64,000 nt of DNA from Citrobacter freundii ATCC 8090 = MTCC 1658 = NBRC 12681. GTDB lineage: Bacteria; Pseudomonadota; Gammaproteobacteria; Enterobacterales; Enterobacteriaceae. Position numbers and translations under genes: made by a program. Shown one piece after another: positions 41,303 to 50,887 of the stretch. Below the pieces are notes generated by a model, which was not told the origin of the DNA, did no database searches, and was given only the letters and a program-made list of their open reading frames with translations. The stretch lies in NCBI RefSeq assembly GCF_011064845.1, contig NZ_CP049015.1:558001-622000 (forward strand). Reading direction: 5' to 3'. Position 1 is the first letter of the stretch. Every line of letters begins with the position of its first letter.

Positions 41303-41689
41303 ATGGCAAAACATTTAAACAGGAGTGAAATAAAGGCAATTAAACACATTATACTGACTTGGGACGGCAAAATAACATGGAGTGATTTATGTGAATCAGT
41401 TTATAAGAATTTAAACAGAACTATCACAAGGCAATCTTTAAGTGCTCATGATGAAGTTGTTGAAGCATATAGATCAAAGAAAAATTTGTCTAATTTGAAA
41501 AAATCTGGCCTTAAAAAGCCAGCTAACTTAACGATTGCGGCACAACAAATAATAAATCTTAAAGCCGAAAATGAAATGTTGAAAAAACAGAATAATAGAT
41601 ACAAAGAGCAGTTTAGCTATTGGCAGTATAATGCTTATAGACATGGTCTTACTATGGAACAATTGAATAGGCCATTTAATAAAAAATAA
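41303..41689 (+). CDS. Small coiled-coil accessory protein of the recombinase cluster
   Basis: 128 residues: an N-terminal part that could be a helix-turn-helix (residues 20-60, WSDLCESVYKNLNRTITRQS) and a C-terminal coiled coil (residues 78-105, QQIINLKAENEMLKKQNNRY). Size and position last in the operon match TnpC of Tn554-type elements and the small third protein of related trios. CAGGAGATA precedes the ATG. A perfect ATAGGT-TAC-ACCTAT palindrome follows at 41696-41710. Confidence 0.8.
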   Translation: MAKHLNRSEIKAIKHIILTWDGKITWSDLCESVYKNLNRTITRQSLSAHDEVVEAYRSKKNLSNLKKSGLKKPANLTIAAQQIINLKAENEMLKKQNNRYKEQFSYWQYNAYRHGLTMEQLNRPFNKK

Positions 41690-41785
41690 TAGTTGATAGG
41701 TTACACCTATTGACAAGTTAAATAAATGCGATAAATATAAATATATGGTCAGGAAGACTATTTCAATTATGCAAGGATGCATTTT

Positions 41786-42211
41786 ATGGACAAAAACATC
41801 ATCAATTCAGAGTTTACTCTGGAAGAGCAACTTATCATTATTGTCGATAAGTATATTTCAAAAAGATACCATCCCGGAGATAAAAATTTCTCATACCAGC
41901 TTTATTTAATTTTTGTAGGATACCATTTAAAATATTTCTACCCTAAAAGGATTTATTCCAAATCCAACCGTAATATTGATAACATAATGGCTATGTTTAG
42001 CTCGGTATATAAAAGTTTGACAAGCAATCTACTGCAACGATTAAATAACAAAGAAGGGGTTCTTAGAGAGCTAAACTCGCTTGTTAATTACATAGATAAC
42101 AATCAAGAAAAAGCAGAAGAAATCTATACTACTCTCAGAGCACAATATGAAATGAAAGTGATTGAGAAAGAGCTAACCCATGAAGTTCGTGTAAGAACCG
42201 TCAGATTATAA
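41786..42211 (+). CDS. Hypothetical protein
   Basis: 141 residues, basic and helical, no recognised domain. ATG 41786 (MDKNIINSEFTLEEQLIIIV) is preferred because AAGGA (41773-41777) is 8 bases upstream; an ATG at 41777 overlaps it. The C-terminus has a predicted coiled coil (ELNSLVNYIDNNQEKAEEIY). It is the first gene after the recombinase cluster and may be cargo. Confidence 0.65.
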   Translation: MDKNIINSEFTLEEQLIIIVDKYISKRYHPGDKNFSYQLYLIFVGYHLKYFYPKRIYSKSNRNIDNIMAMFSSVYKSLTSNLLQRLNNKEGVLRELNSLVNYIDNNQEKAEEIYTTLRAQYEMKVIEKELTHEVRVRTVRL

Positions 42212-42220
42212 GCAATAGAA

Positions 42221-42238
42221 AGCCCCTGTACAGGGGCT
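42221..42238. terminator. Convergent-gene hairpin
   Basis: Perfect palindrome AGCCCCTGTACAGGGGCT between the convergent genes ending at 42211 and 42264. It is followed on the minus strand by TTTC. Confidence 0.65.
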
Positions 42239-42263
42239 GAATGACACTTCTTGATATAGGCTA

Positions 42264-42578
42264 CTACTGAACCTCTTTCCAGACACCATCAGATTTCACA
42301 AGCTTAACAGGCTTTGTTTGTTTCATGTTGCTTATAGAAGCATCGACAATACAGTTGTAAACATTGTTTGCTTCTTCTGTGCAGCTAACTTTTTTCACAT
42401 AATCTACTTTAATTAGATCTTTTTCTGAAATGCTTGGATTTAGAGATATCATACTTGCGTTGGATCTATCTACAACACTTTTAAAAACATTGGTTATGTC
42501 CTTTTCCGAAGGTTCAGAATTACAGGCAGTTAATAAAAAAGATGAAAGAATAATTACCAGGATTGAATGAGCTTTCAT
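42264..42578 (-). CDS. Small lipoprotein
   Basis: 104 residues with a type II signal peptide (MKAHSILVIILSSFLLTAC) and lipobox LTAC, Cys at residue 19, followed by NSEPSE. The mature part has two further cysteines (SCTEEANNVYNC, near 77-88) that could form a disulfide. AAAGGAATTT precedes the start. No family recognised. It lies 23 bases after the 42602-42880 gene and is probably cotranscribed with it. Confidence 0.8.
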   Translation of the reverse strand: MKAHSILVIILSSFLLTACNSEPSEKDITNVFKSVVDRSNASMISLNPSISEKDLIKVDYVKKVSCTEEANNVYNCIVDASISNMKQTKPVKLVKSDGVWKEVQ

Positions 42579-42601
42579 TTTTAAATTCCTTTTATTCCAA
42601 A

Positions 42602-42880
42602 TTAATTCTTATGTGTGAATAGGGCTTTGTGCGCAAATTTCTTACGTAAAAACAATCTTATTGAAATTGCTAATGCAAAAAACATTACTACGGTTAACAA
42701 AAAACTTTGACTAATTGCGAATATGAAGAAAGCAATAACTGTTAATAAAATCCCCAAGGCTAATGCAAGCCAGGCTGAAACAGCCCCATATTTAATAGTT
42801 GAATGACAGCCAGTGCAGACATGGACACCAAACGGGCTCTCTTTGAAGCAGAACGGGCACTTTATTGTTTCGTTTGTCAT
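42602..42880 (-). CDS. Zinc-ribbon membrane protein
   Basis: 92 residues. An N-terminal zinc ribbon has two CxxC knuckles (CPFC and CTGC, residues 8-25), followed by two hydrophobic helices (residues ~33-52 and ~58-76) and a basic tail. Zinc ribbon plus two-helix proteins of this kind are common but mostly uncharacterised. Upstream ribosome site GGGGTTGC is modest. Confidence 0.75.
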   Translation of the reverse strand: MTNETIKCPFCFKESPFGVHVCTGCHSTIKYGAVSAWLALALGILLTVIAFFIFAISQSFLLTVVMFFALAISIRLFLRKKFAHKALFTHKN

Positions 42881-43103
42881 AGCAACCCCAGGAAGGAAAA
42901 TTTACTTCGTATTTGTAGGGATTCTCGATGACTATCTCGCTTTAGTAAAATTGCTTGTACCGATCGATGATTGTTACTTGATAGGTATTGACTATCATAA
43001 CTAGATTATCGATCTGTAATAACGATCAATATTTTCTTGACTTAACATAAATTTTTTACTATTTGGTGAGGTGGTTTTTCGGGAGAGTGGTGCAATACAT
43101 TGG

Positions 43104-44285
<1,182 letters not shown>

Positions 44286-44294
44286 AAGAAAAAA

Positions 44295-44690
44295 CTATCT
44301 TGAGAAGGGTTCAGAAGCTGTAAGACATGACCGAAGCTCTTTAATCTGTTTTTTTATAGCGAAGATCTCTGTTTTCGTTAACTCACTATTACTGCTTTTA
44401 GTGTCCAGATGATTTATCAACTTGTTTAACTTTTGGGATATATCGGACAATGATTGCCATGCCTCTAAATTAATTTCAGGAATAGCCGAAGGGAAGTTTT
44501 GAAGTAAAGCCATGCGAAGCCATTCAGCGCGATTATATCCGTATCTTTTATCGTCTAAGAATAATAATTCTTCGTCATTAAATCTTACACTTACATTATG
44601 TGTCCTTTTTAACTGCTTTGGTAATAACTTTACGCCGAATCTTCCTTTGTTGCTTTTAATAAAATCTTTATCAAAAATCGCATCATTCAT
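44295..44690 (-). CDS. Relaxosome accessory protein MobC-like
   Basis: 131-residue basic protein. Residues ~25-60 (KRTHNVSVRFNDEELLFLDD, then GYNRAEWLRMALLQNF) look like a ribbon-helix-helix domain, and a C-terminal helix follows. It sits 9 bases upstream of the relaxase gene, the usual mobC-mobA pairing. It should bind oriT and help the relaxase. The oriT is likely in the 136-base gap upstream, where AAGCT-GATAT-AGCTT (44753-44767) forms a small inverted repeat. Confidence 0.82.
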   Translation of the reverse strand: MNDAIFDKDFIKSNKGRFGVKLLPKQLKRTHNVSVRFNDEELLFLDDKRYGYNRAEWLRMALLQNFPSAIPEINLEAWQSLSDISQKLNKLINHLDTKSSNSELTKTEIFAIKKQIKELRSCLTASEPFSR

Positions 44691-44826
44691 ATGAACTCCA
44701 TTTCATATTATATAGAATTATAACATCTCTTATAGTAAATTATCTAAAAGTCAAGCTGATATAGCTTCATCATCTAAGAATGAGGTGAAGTTTAGGCGAC
44801 TGAGCCATCAATCGCCAGAGATGCCC

Positions 44827-45501
44827 TTAATTAATATTAGATTTTTGTATGGACAGTAATTCTTCTTGCATAAATTTTCTCTTATCTAATTGAGATTTAA
44901 TTTGTGCATTTACTGATTCTAAAAGATACTTTGTTTTCGATGCTTGTTCACATGTATTGCTGTAGCCTACAGGATTTGCTTTATCACATTCCTTCTGGGA
45001 GTAACCATAATCAGCACCAAGTAAGGATTGTTTGCTATATAATTGTTTAATATCATAGTCGAGTGCAGCAAGGTCTTTTTTTAGGACGGAAATATTCTTT
45101 TCCTGATTATTATTTGAAGCCAACTTGGCATTGTACGAAAATTCTGCTAACTGATTTTTTTGAGATTCTACTGTTTGTGAAAGCTGTTTGTTTTTAATTT
45201 CGTAATCATTCAATTGTTTCTGATAAAGACTGATTATTTTATCAATTTGAATTGAATTCTTATGTTCATTTTCACTTGCATTTTTAGATAACTGTTCCCT
45301 CAATTCACTATTTTGTTGGTGATAAAAATCACGGTCCTTAGTTAAATTATCAATTGTGTAGGTAAGTCCTTGAACTATGAAAAATTGCATTGCGAGATAA
45401 ACAATAGCCCCGCCACCTACAAAAATAGAGAAATAAATCACTAATGGTTTAATATGTTGGTTCTCTTTTATTTCTTTAATAATAGAATCTAACAGTCCCA
45501 T
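44827..45501 (-). CDS. Membrane-anchored coiled-coil protein
   Basis: 224 residues from ATG 45501 (MGLLDSIIKEIKENQHIKPL), chosen for AAGGTG 6 bases upstream. One transmembrane helix lies at residues ~21-44, then a long coiled coil (residues ~50-135, many E/K/Q/N). Two cysteines occur near the C-terminus (KECDKANPVGYSNTCEQ). No family recognised. It lies upstream of mobC in the same direction. Confidence 0.72.
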   Translation of the reverse strand: MGLLDSIIKEIKENQHIKPLVIYFSIFVGGGAIVYLAMQFFIVQGLTYTIDNLTKDRDFYHQQNSELREQLSKNASENEHKNSIQIDKIISLYQKQLNDYEIKNKQLSQTVESQKNQLAEFSYNAKLASNNNQEKNISVLKKDLAALDYDIKQLYSKQSLLGADYGYSQKECDKANPVGYSNTCEQASKTKYLLESVNAQIKSQLDKRKFMQEELLSIQKSNIN

Positions 45502-45627
45502 AAAACACCTTCTGGAAAAATAAAACACAGTAGACTTATTCTATTGTGTGAGAAGTTATTAATCAAATTATTGAGTCTAATATCTCATACGCTTGGAGGT
45601 TTATCTTTTTCAACTAAAAGGCAGAAA

Positions 45628-45683
45628 AAGCAAGGGAACTCAGAGATGCTTCCGCAGGAGCATCTCTGAGTTAGCCCTTGCTT
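45628..45683 (-). terminator. Long hairpin, terminator on the minus strand
   Basis: AAGCAAGGG-AACTCAGAGATGCT pairs with AGCATCTCTGAGTT-(AG)-CCCTTGCTT: a ~23-bp stem with a 2-base bulge and an 8-base loop. On the minus strand it is followed by TTTTTC, so it should end the SIR2/membrane-protein transcript, reading antisense through the small gene at 45764. Confidence 0.75.
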
Positions 45684-45763
45684 GTTAAATGCTATAAGTA
45701 GTGTATTGACTATTTATTTAATGATGATAAGTTATAAGTATTCAATAAAATAGGAGTGATTAT

Positions 45764-45979
45764 ATGAAAAAAAGAATGTTATCCTGTAATGATATCGATA
45801 AAAATTCCAAGAGAAGAATGAAATTTAATTTTTATTTTTTAGTTTTTATCATGCTCCTGTTATCAATGATATATTATTTTGTGAATCAAGATGAAGTGTT
45901 AAGCTATATTTTAATTGTATCATTTATAAGCTTCCCTGCTTATGTAATCGGTGTATCCCCTTTAATGGCAAAAAAATAA
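45764..45979 (+). CDS. Small two-helix membrane protein
   Basis: 71 residues with two hydrophobic helices (FNFYFLVFIMLLLSMIYYFV and YILIVSFISFPAYVIGVSPL) and a basic N-terminus. A strong ribosome site AGGAGTGATT is 5-6 bases upstream. It lies convergent with the gene ending at 45990, 10 bases away, and between that gene and its probable terminator. No family recognised; a small membrane toxin or inhibitor is possible but unproven. Confidence 0.6.
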   Translation: MKKRMLSCNDIDKNSKRRMKFNFYFLVFIMLLLSMIYYFVNQDEVLSYILIVSFISFPAYVIGVSPLMAKK

Positions 45980-45989
45980 TTTTTGGGGG

Positions 45990-46559
45990 TCATCGCTTTT
46001 TTTTATAAAGTCTTCTGGTCTTGTACTTCCAAAGCAGAGTCAATTTTGGAGTTAAATTGTTTGAAACGGATTTTTCACACAGAATGAGATACTTACTAAC
46101 GCTTTCTGAAAAAGCTATTGAACATTTTATTATAGTACTTCCTGCGATCACGCTTAACGTGACATAGACATACCAATGGTGAACAGCTTCGATCTTTAAC
46201 TTTTCACTGATATTTGTCACAGAATTTAATATATAAAATACTGCTAAAATTGAGGCTGGTACGTAAATGATTGTATCGATTAACGGTTTTAAAAAATCAA
46301 TCATTTTAGGAATACCAGAACAAGAAATTGCCAGTCCAACAATCATTGGTAAAATGAGAAACCAGAAAACTGCTTCGATTTCAATTTCGAATAGATACAC
46401 ATAGTGGAAAATTATCAAGCATGATACAATAACTATCGTAATTGCCAGAGGTTTTTTTATATCAGTTACTGCTTTTATATTCCTTTTTCTTATCCTTTGC
46501 AGCCGATTTTCTTCAACATTCGTCTTTCCTGGTTGTATCGAATGGTTCATGTTTGACAT
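45990..46559 (-). CDS. Four-helix membrane protein paired with SIR2 protein
   Basis: 189 residues. After a basic ~32-residue N-terminus there are four hydrophobic segments (about residues 37-54, 62-82, 92-111, 127-146) and a strongly basic C-terminal tail (KYKTRRLYKKKR). AAGGAAAG precedes the ATG. It starts 15 bases after the stop of the SIR2-like gene, so both are one operon. No family recognised. A membrane effector or membrane anchor of the SIR2 protein is a reasonable guess. Confidence 0.72.
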   Translation of the reverse strand: MSNMNHSIQPGKTNVEENRLQRIRKRNIKAVTDIKKPLAITIVIVSCLIIFHYVYLFEIEIEAVFWFLILPMIVGLAISCSGIPKMIDFLKPLIDTIIYVPASILAVFYILNSVTNISEKLKIEAVHHWYVYVTLSVIAGSTIIKCSIAFSESVSKYLILCEKSVSNNLTPKLTLLWKYKTRRLYKKKR

Positions 46560-46574
46560 TAAACTTTCCTTAAA

Positions 46575-48074
46575 TTAATCTACGTTGTGCTTATAATCAT
46601 ACAAGCATAATAATCTTCTATATGCCGTGCTATTTTTATCTTGAAATGCCAATAAAAAACTCTTGACATCTTCAGTTGCTATTTTATTTTGATAATAACT
46701 ATGGAATATACAATCATCTTTTTTTGAAAAAGATAATGTCCTGTCTTCAATTATTTCTGAAATGGTATTGTGAGTATTGTTGCAATTATTAGCGGAGGTT
46801 CTTTCAAAATGATCTGCAAGCTTTCTTCTTTGTTGATCTTTGTATAATTCAATATTGTCTAATTCAGGGCAGATTTCACTGAATGCGAAAATAGGAAAGA
46901 ATTGGGAACTTTGTATTTTCTGTTTATTTAACAATATAATTAATTGCTTATTTGCTTCATCTACGATCTTGAAATAATCTTGCATCATTTCAGGCTTGGT
47001 TTGAAACTCATATTTGACTCGTTTATGAGAACCTACGGCTAATACCATTTGTCCATTTTTTAACTGGTCTAAATCTTCTGTGATTTTTACTTCAATTTCA
47101 CCACCGCTTTTTATTTCATTCCAGACTTTTTGAACTTTCCTAATATCCATTGCTGAAACTGGTAATATTAAGTCTGATAAACTTTTATATATAGAAGCGT
47201 AATCGTCGGTCTTGATTTTATTTATTCTTATAGTGGTAGCATTCCCTATATATATATCGTGCTCAGATATAGCAGTAGATCGTGAATCTTTTTCATATTC
47301 CACAAGTAAAAAATTACTTCTAATTTTATTGGCTATATCTGAGTTAGTAGGTACATAGGAAAAAATAGTCTTTAGAATTTGCTGTATGTTTCTGTCACTA
47401 ATGCTGTATCCAATAAAGATAACAGGATTATGAATAAATAGTGAGAGTAATTGTGCTCTAATTAGTTCATATTTGTTATCGAAATAGTCATAATCTTGTT
47501 CTGTAATCGTTAGTTCGTAAGGGGCTGACACACAACCATGTATCTTATAGACCGAACCATAAGGATTACTTAAAAGTATGCTATTGCCTATTAGTGGTTC
47601 AAATTCAAAGAGTTGCTCAATCAATAAATCATAGTTCGTCGTGATGATTGATCCGATATTTTTTCTCATCTTAATGAGTTCAGCTATCTCTTCGCTTTTT
47701 TCTTCTTTTAATTCTACAGTTGATAATAACTGAGTAATATATATTTTAAATCTACTTAAATTAATTCCCTTATCCATCTCTTTATAGAAAATATCATTTA
47801 TTTCTTTAAACTTTCCATTTCTATCGTTAGACAAAGTTTCATTGAATTTTCTTTCTATATCACTGGCAATTTTATCATATTTATATTCACCATTAATTTG
47901 ACATTTTGATTTAATATCAAGATATGTTTCTTTATCACCAGTGAGTTCGAAACAAATATGTGAGAGTAAACCATTCCAATCATAGGAATTAGAGAGATAT
48001 CGCAAGCTAAACCCAGTTCCGATGAAGAGCACTGGATGATTTCGATACTTTGCAATAAATTCTTGAATTTCCAT
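46575..48074 (-). CDS. SIR2-family protein, probable NAD-consuming defence protein
   Basis: 499 residues. The N-terminal ~300 residues are a SIR2-type Rossmann domain: HPVLFIGTGFSLRYL (13-27, NAD phosphate loop), IITTNYDLLIEQL near residue 151, YKIHGCVSAP near residue 184 with the catalytic-type His, and NPVIFIGYSISDRNIQ near residue 223. The C-terminal ~200 residues have no recognised domain. Bacterial stand-alone SIR2 proteins of this type act as NADases in anti-phage systems. The following gene encodes a membrane protein. Ribosome site GGGGAAAG. Its target trigger is unknown. Confidence 0.85.
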   Translation of the reverse strand: MEIQEFIAKYRNHPVLFIGTGFSLRYLSNSYDWNGLLSHICFELTGDKETYLDIKSKCQINGEYKYDKIASDIERKFNETLSNDRNGKFKEINDIFYKEMDKGINLSRFKIYITQLLSTVELKEEKSEEIAELIKMRKNIGSIITTNYDLLIEQLFEFEPLIGNSILLSNPYGSVYKIHGCVSAPYELTITEQDYDYFDNKYELIRAQLLSLFIHNPVIFIGYSISDRNIQQILKTIFSYVPTNSDIANKIRSNFLLVEYEKDSRSTAISEHDIYIGNATTIRINKIKTDDYASIYKSLSDLILPVSAMDIRKVQKVWNEIKSGGEIEVKITEDLDQLKNGQMVLAVGSHKRVKYEFQTKPEMMQDYFKIVDEANKQLIILLNKQKIQSSQFFPIFAFSEICPELDNIELYKDQQRRKLADHFERTSANNCNNTHNTISEIIEDRTLSFSKKDDCIFHSYYQNKIATEDVKSFLLAFQDKNSTAYRRLLCLYDYKHNVD

Positions 48075-48251
48075 CTTTCCCCTGCCTCATCACGTTGATT
48101 TTTCATAAGATTTTTGTAAGTGAGATTTTGTTAATTATTGCTCCCAAATATGGGGGTTGTCCAGTCTAGATGATTGGAAATTAGACGTAATCTTGCTAAA
48201 GGTTAGAGTAACTACTTTAACTAAACAAATAGTTAAATTAATCATTACCCG

Positions 48252-48560
48252 CTATATATAAAAGTTATTGTGTTTTTTTAGACATTTTACTGCGTGATGA
48301 AAGGAAATATCTTCAAGCCCATCATTTGTTTTAATATAGAAACATGTTGTACCGTGTATTGATTTACCGACTGTAATTCCCAGAAAGCCATTTGAAGTTT
48401 TATGTTCCCATTCGTCATGGTTTTTTAGCAGGCCTAAGATGAAATCATAATTTTCACCATTAATTTCATCACCGGTATTTGTGACCGAAATTATATTTTG
48501 GGCTCTGCTTATGATATCAGACTTCTTTTTGTAGATTTCCTTGTTGATTAAATAAGACAT
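48252..48560 (-). CDS. Small DUF3223/DCL-like protein
   Basis: 102 residues. The C-terminal half (residues ~42-95) with LLKNHDEWEHKTSNGFLGIT, then TTCFYIKTNDGLEDISFHHA resembles the DUF3223 (DCL) domain, which in other bacteria occurs in small proteins and fused to nucleases. I am not certain of the assignment. It lies upstream of the SIR2 gene in the same direction, separated by 177 bases. Confidence 0.6.
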   Translation of the reverse strand: MSYLINKEIYKKKSDIISRAQNIISVTNTGDEINGENYDFILGLLKNHDEWEHKTSNGFLGITVGKSIHGTTCFYIKTNDGLEDISFHHAVKCLKKHNNFYI

Positions 48561-49044
48561 AGATATTCATCTTCTCCATTCAAGTAACAAAGCTAAGTTC
48601 TCCATCATGTTTAGTACACCATGAAAACTGAATTTACAAATTAAAAATGGCACAGAATTAATTTTTTTATTTCATTAAAGCTACCTCTAAGTTTTTCTCA
48701 TTAAAATCATGTGGTTAAATTAGTCATTAAGTTGATTATTAGTTTTGGAATGTATTGTTTGTTAACATTACCGTTTTAATGACAAATTCGTTTAAACCCC
48801 TGTAACTTCAATGGTTTGTGCTATATCTCACAAATTCAAAGTTTGTAGACACCTATAATGAACCTGAGTGCAGGACTACATTCCAATTGCTTAGAGATTT
48901 CTTTGCAGAGCACTGCTGGTTTGGTAACCTAAGGTGAAGATATTTTCATAGCTTTCCTACACGATGAACGACTCTTATGTGGGGTTGCTAAGGATTTTGA
49001 CAGTAGCCAAACAAGATCCTGAACGATGGACTATGTGATTCACC
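48561..49044. other. AT-rich divergent control region
   Basis: 484 bases between the divergent genes at 48560 and 49045, no gene supported. It must contain promoters for both directions. GTTTAAACCCCTGTAACTTC (48792) and the following text resemble neither a known attachment site nor a tRNA. I see no strong inverted repeat. Confidence 0.4.
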
Positions 49045-49947
49045 ATGATGAGAAGTAACGATCTTAACTCTTTTCAATTGACTGCTTTAAGTAGACTTTT
49101 TTCCGCTTCAGTCTTCAGCGAGATAGCGAAAAAAGGGCAGTCTCCTATGTTTGCTCGCTCTCTCCGAGAGACCGAGCTTTTTGACCATGCAGATACACAT
49201 GGGATTACCGTTGGTGAAGCCTTCAATGAGGCATTTGCCTTACTCAGACAAACAGGCTTGCGGAATGAGTATGTTTATCGTTCTGCACTCACACACAATC
49301 TTTTACTTGGGAAGCATTCATTAAGAACTGCCTGTATGCTTAACGAATTCAGAATCGGCTCTTGCAAGGCTGATCTCATCATTCTGAACGGAACTGGAAC
49401 GGTTTACGAAATAAAATCCGAAAGAGATTCCTTAAGCCGTCTACAAAACCAAATAACAAACTACCGTAAAGCATTTGGGAAAATCTATGTAATAGCAGGT
49501 TCAGAGCATATAGATGATGTGCTGAAAACAACTGAATCTACCATTGGGGTATTGAGTTTAACCCGATGGAATCGAATCTCTACTATAAGAGAAGCTGAAG
49601 AAGTTTTAGACTTTATATGCCCTGTAACAATCTTTGAATCATTAAGAATTAATGAGGCGAAAATTATTGCTTCCGAGTTAGGTATAAAAATTCCCAACTT
49701 ACCGAATACCCAAATGCATGGTTTCTTAAAAGAAGAGTTTAGTGGCCTACCACCTGTTTCTGTATATAATTTAATGCTAAAAACTTTAAAGGAAAGCAGA
49801 AGTTTACTTTCTTTAAGAGAGTTGATTCTCAACTTACCAAAGTCTTTACAACCAGCAGCACTTTCTATTCAGCTTCGCTCTAAGGATCATGAGCGATTAA
49901 TTAATACTATGCAGCTTCCTCTTAATGAGGCATTGTTATGGGAGTAA
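49045..49947 (+). CDS. sce7726-family protein, PD-(D/E)XK nuclease-like
   Basis: 300 residues. A PD-(D/E)XK-like core is visible near residues 100-135: NEFRIGSCKADLIILNGTG then VYEIKSERDSLSRLQNQITN, i.e. D followed by E-x-K after ~14 residues. This is the hallmark of restriction-type nucleases and matches my memory of sce7726-family proteins. Two ATGs (49045, 49048) are possible; no clear ribosome site is seen. It is first in a tight three-gene operon. Confidence 0.82.
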   Translation: MMRSNDLNSFQLTALSRLFSASVFSEIAKKGQSPMFARSLRETELFDHADTHGITVGEAFNEAFALLRQTGLRNEYVYRSALTHNLLLGKHSLRTACMLNEFRIGSCKADLIILNGTGTVYEIKSERDSLSRLQNQITNYRKAFGKIYVIAGSEHIDDVLKTTESTIGVLSLTRWNRISTIREAEEVLDFICPVTIFESLRINEAKIIASELGIKIPNLPNTQMHGFLKEEFSGLPPVSVYNLMLKTLKESRSLLSLRELILNLPKSLQPAALSIQLRSKDHERLINTMQLPLNEALLWE

Positions 49948-49953
49948 CAAACT

Positions 49954-50886
49954 ATGTATTATCCTTATTTTCGTGGGAAACAATTTGAACTGTTGGCTAT
50001 TAGAGACACTGCTAATGTAATGGCTGAGGCAGGTTTTACTCCAATTATAGAGCCTGTGAGAGAGGCTCTCAATGGTCTTGAGCGAACACTGAAAACAATA
50101 AAAGAAAATGATGGTAGGGCTATTGTCATCATTAATCCGGCATGTGGTGATCACTCTACCGATGGACAAAGTATAGCTCAATTATTAAAAAATGAATTTA
50201 GTAAGTATGAAAAAATTTCTGTAGGAATACTCCTTGATAAGAGTATGACTATTGCTAAGGTTGATAATCTCCTTCATTCAGATCTCGTTCATAAAGTCAC
50301 CTTTATTCATGCCGGGTTTGATGAGCCAAAAGCTTTACATGAAAGATTTGGGGATGGATACAAACATGTATTTATTTCTAACTATTGTTCTAAAGCTTAT
50401 CGAAAACATTTTTCGGGTTCAGAAAGAATTTTAATTAAAGATGGCTTTGAAAAAAGACGAAATGCTGACCATCCCGATTCTGAGTTCTTTTCAGATCTTC
50501 ATCTTAATTATGAAGAAGAGGGTATGAATGGTTTTGGTGATTTCTTAATTGTTGGTGATGAATTTAGTGAGTCCGGTGGCCCTGCGTATGCGGTTGCTAT
50601 TCATCTTACTTACATTAATACGAAGCATGAAGATGAAATGTACATCTATCATTTTGTTTCGACAACACGTGATACACCGACAGACCCAGCAGGTAAGTTC
50701 GCACAGTCCCTTGATAAATTAATGGCTGCTTTAAATTCAGGCAAATCCATGTTGCTTGAAACGTCGGCTATCAAAGAGTTTAGGCGATTACATAATCCGA
50801 GTCACTTCCCTGGTTTAGGGACAGTTAAAAAATTGTCTATGATTCACCATATAGAAACCCTAGCCGATTTCATGGATGGTAAATAA
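49954..50886 (+). CDS. sce7725-family (beta-family) protein
   Basis: 310 residues, starting MYYPYFRGKQFELLAIRDTA, a start typical of sce7725-family proteins, which co-occur with sce7726. The pattern of FTPIIEPVREALNGLERTLK and repeated beta-alpha units suggests a TIM-barrel-like fold resembling the phage T4 beta protein family. It starts 6 bases after the sce7726 stop (GGAG within that gene serves as ribosome site). No catalytic residues can be assigned from sequence alone. Confidence 0.8.
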   Translation: MYYPYFRGKQFELLAIRDTANVMAEAGFTPIIEPVREALNGLERTLKTIKENDGRAIVIINPACGDHSTDGQSIAQLLKNEFSKYEKISVGILLDKSMTIAKVDNLLHSDLVHKVTFIHAGFDEPKALHERFGDGYKHVFISNYCSKAYRKHFSGSERILIKDGFEKRRNADHPDSEFFSDLHLNYEEEGMNGFGDFLIVGDEFSESGGPAYAVAIHLTYINTKHEDEMYIYHFVSTTRDTPTDPAGKFAQSLDKLMAALNSGKSMLLETSAIKEFRRLHNPSHFPGLGTVKKLSMIHHIETLADFMDGK

Positions 50887-50887
50887 T

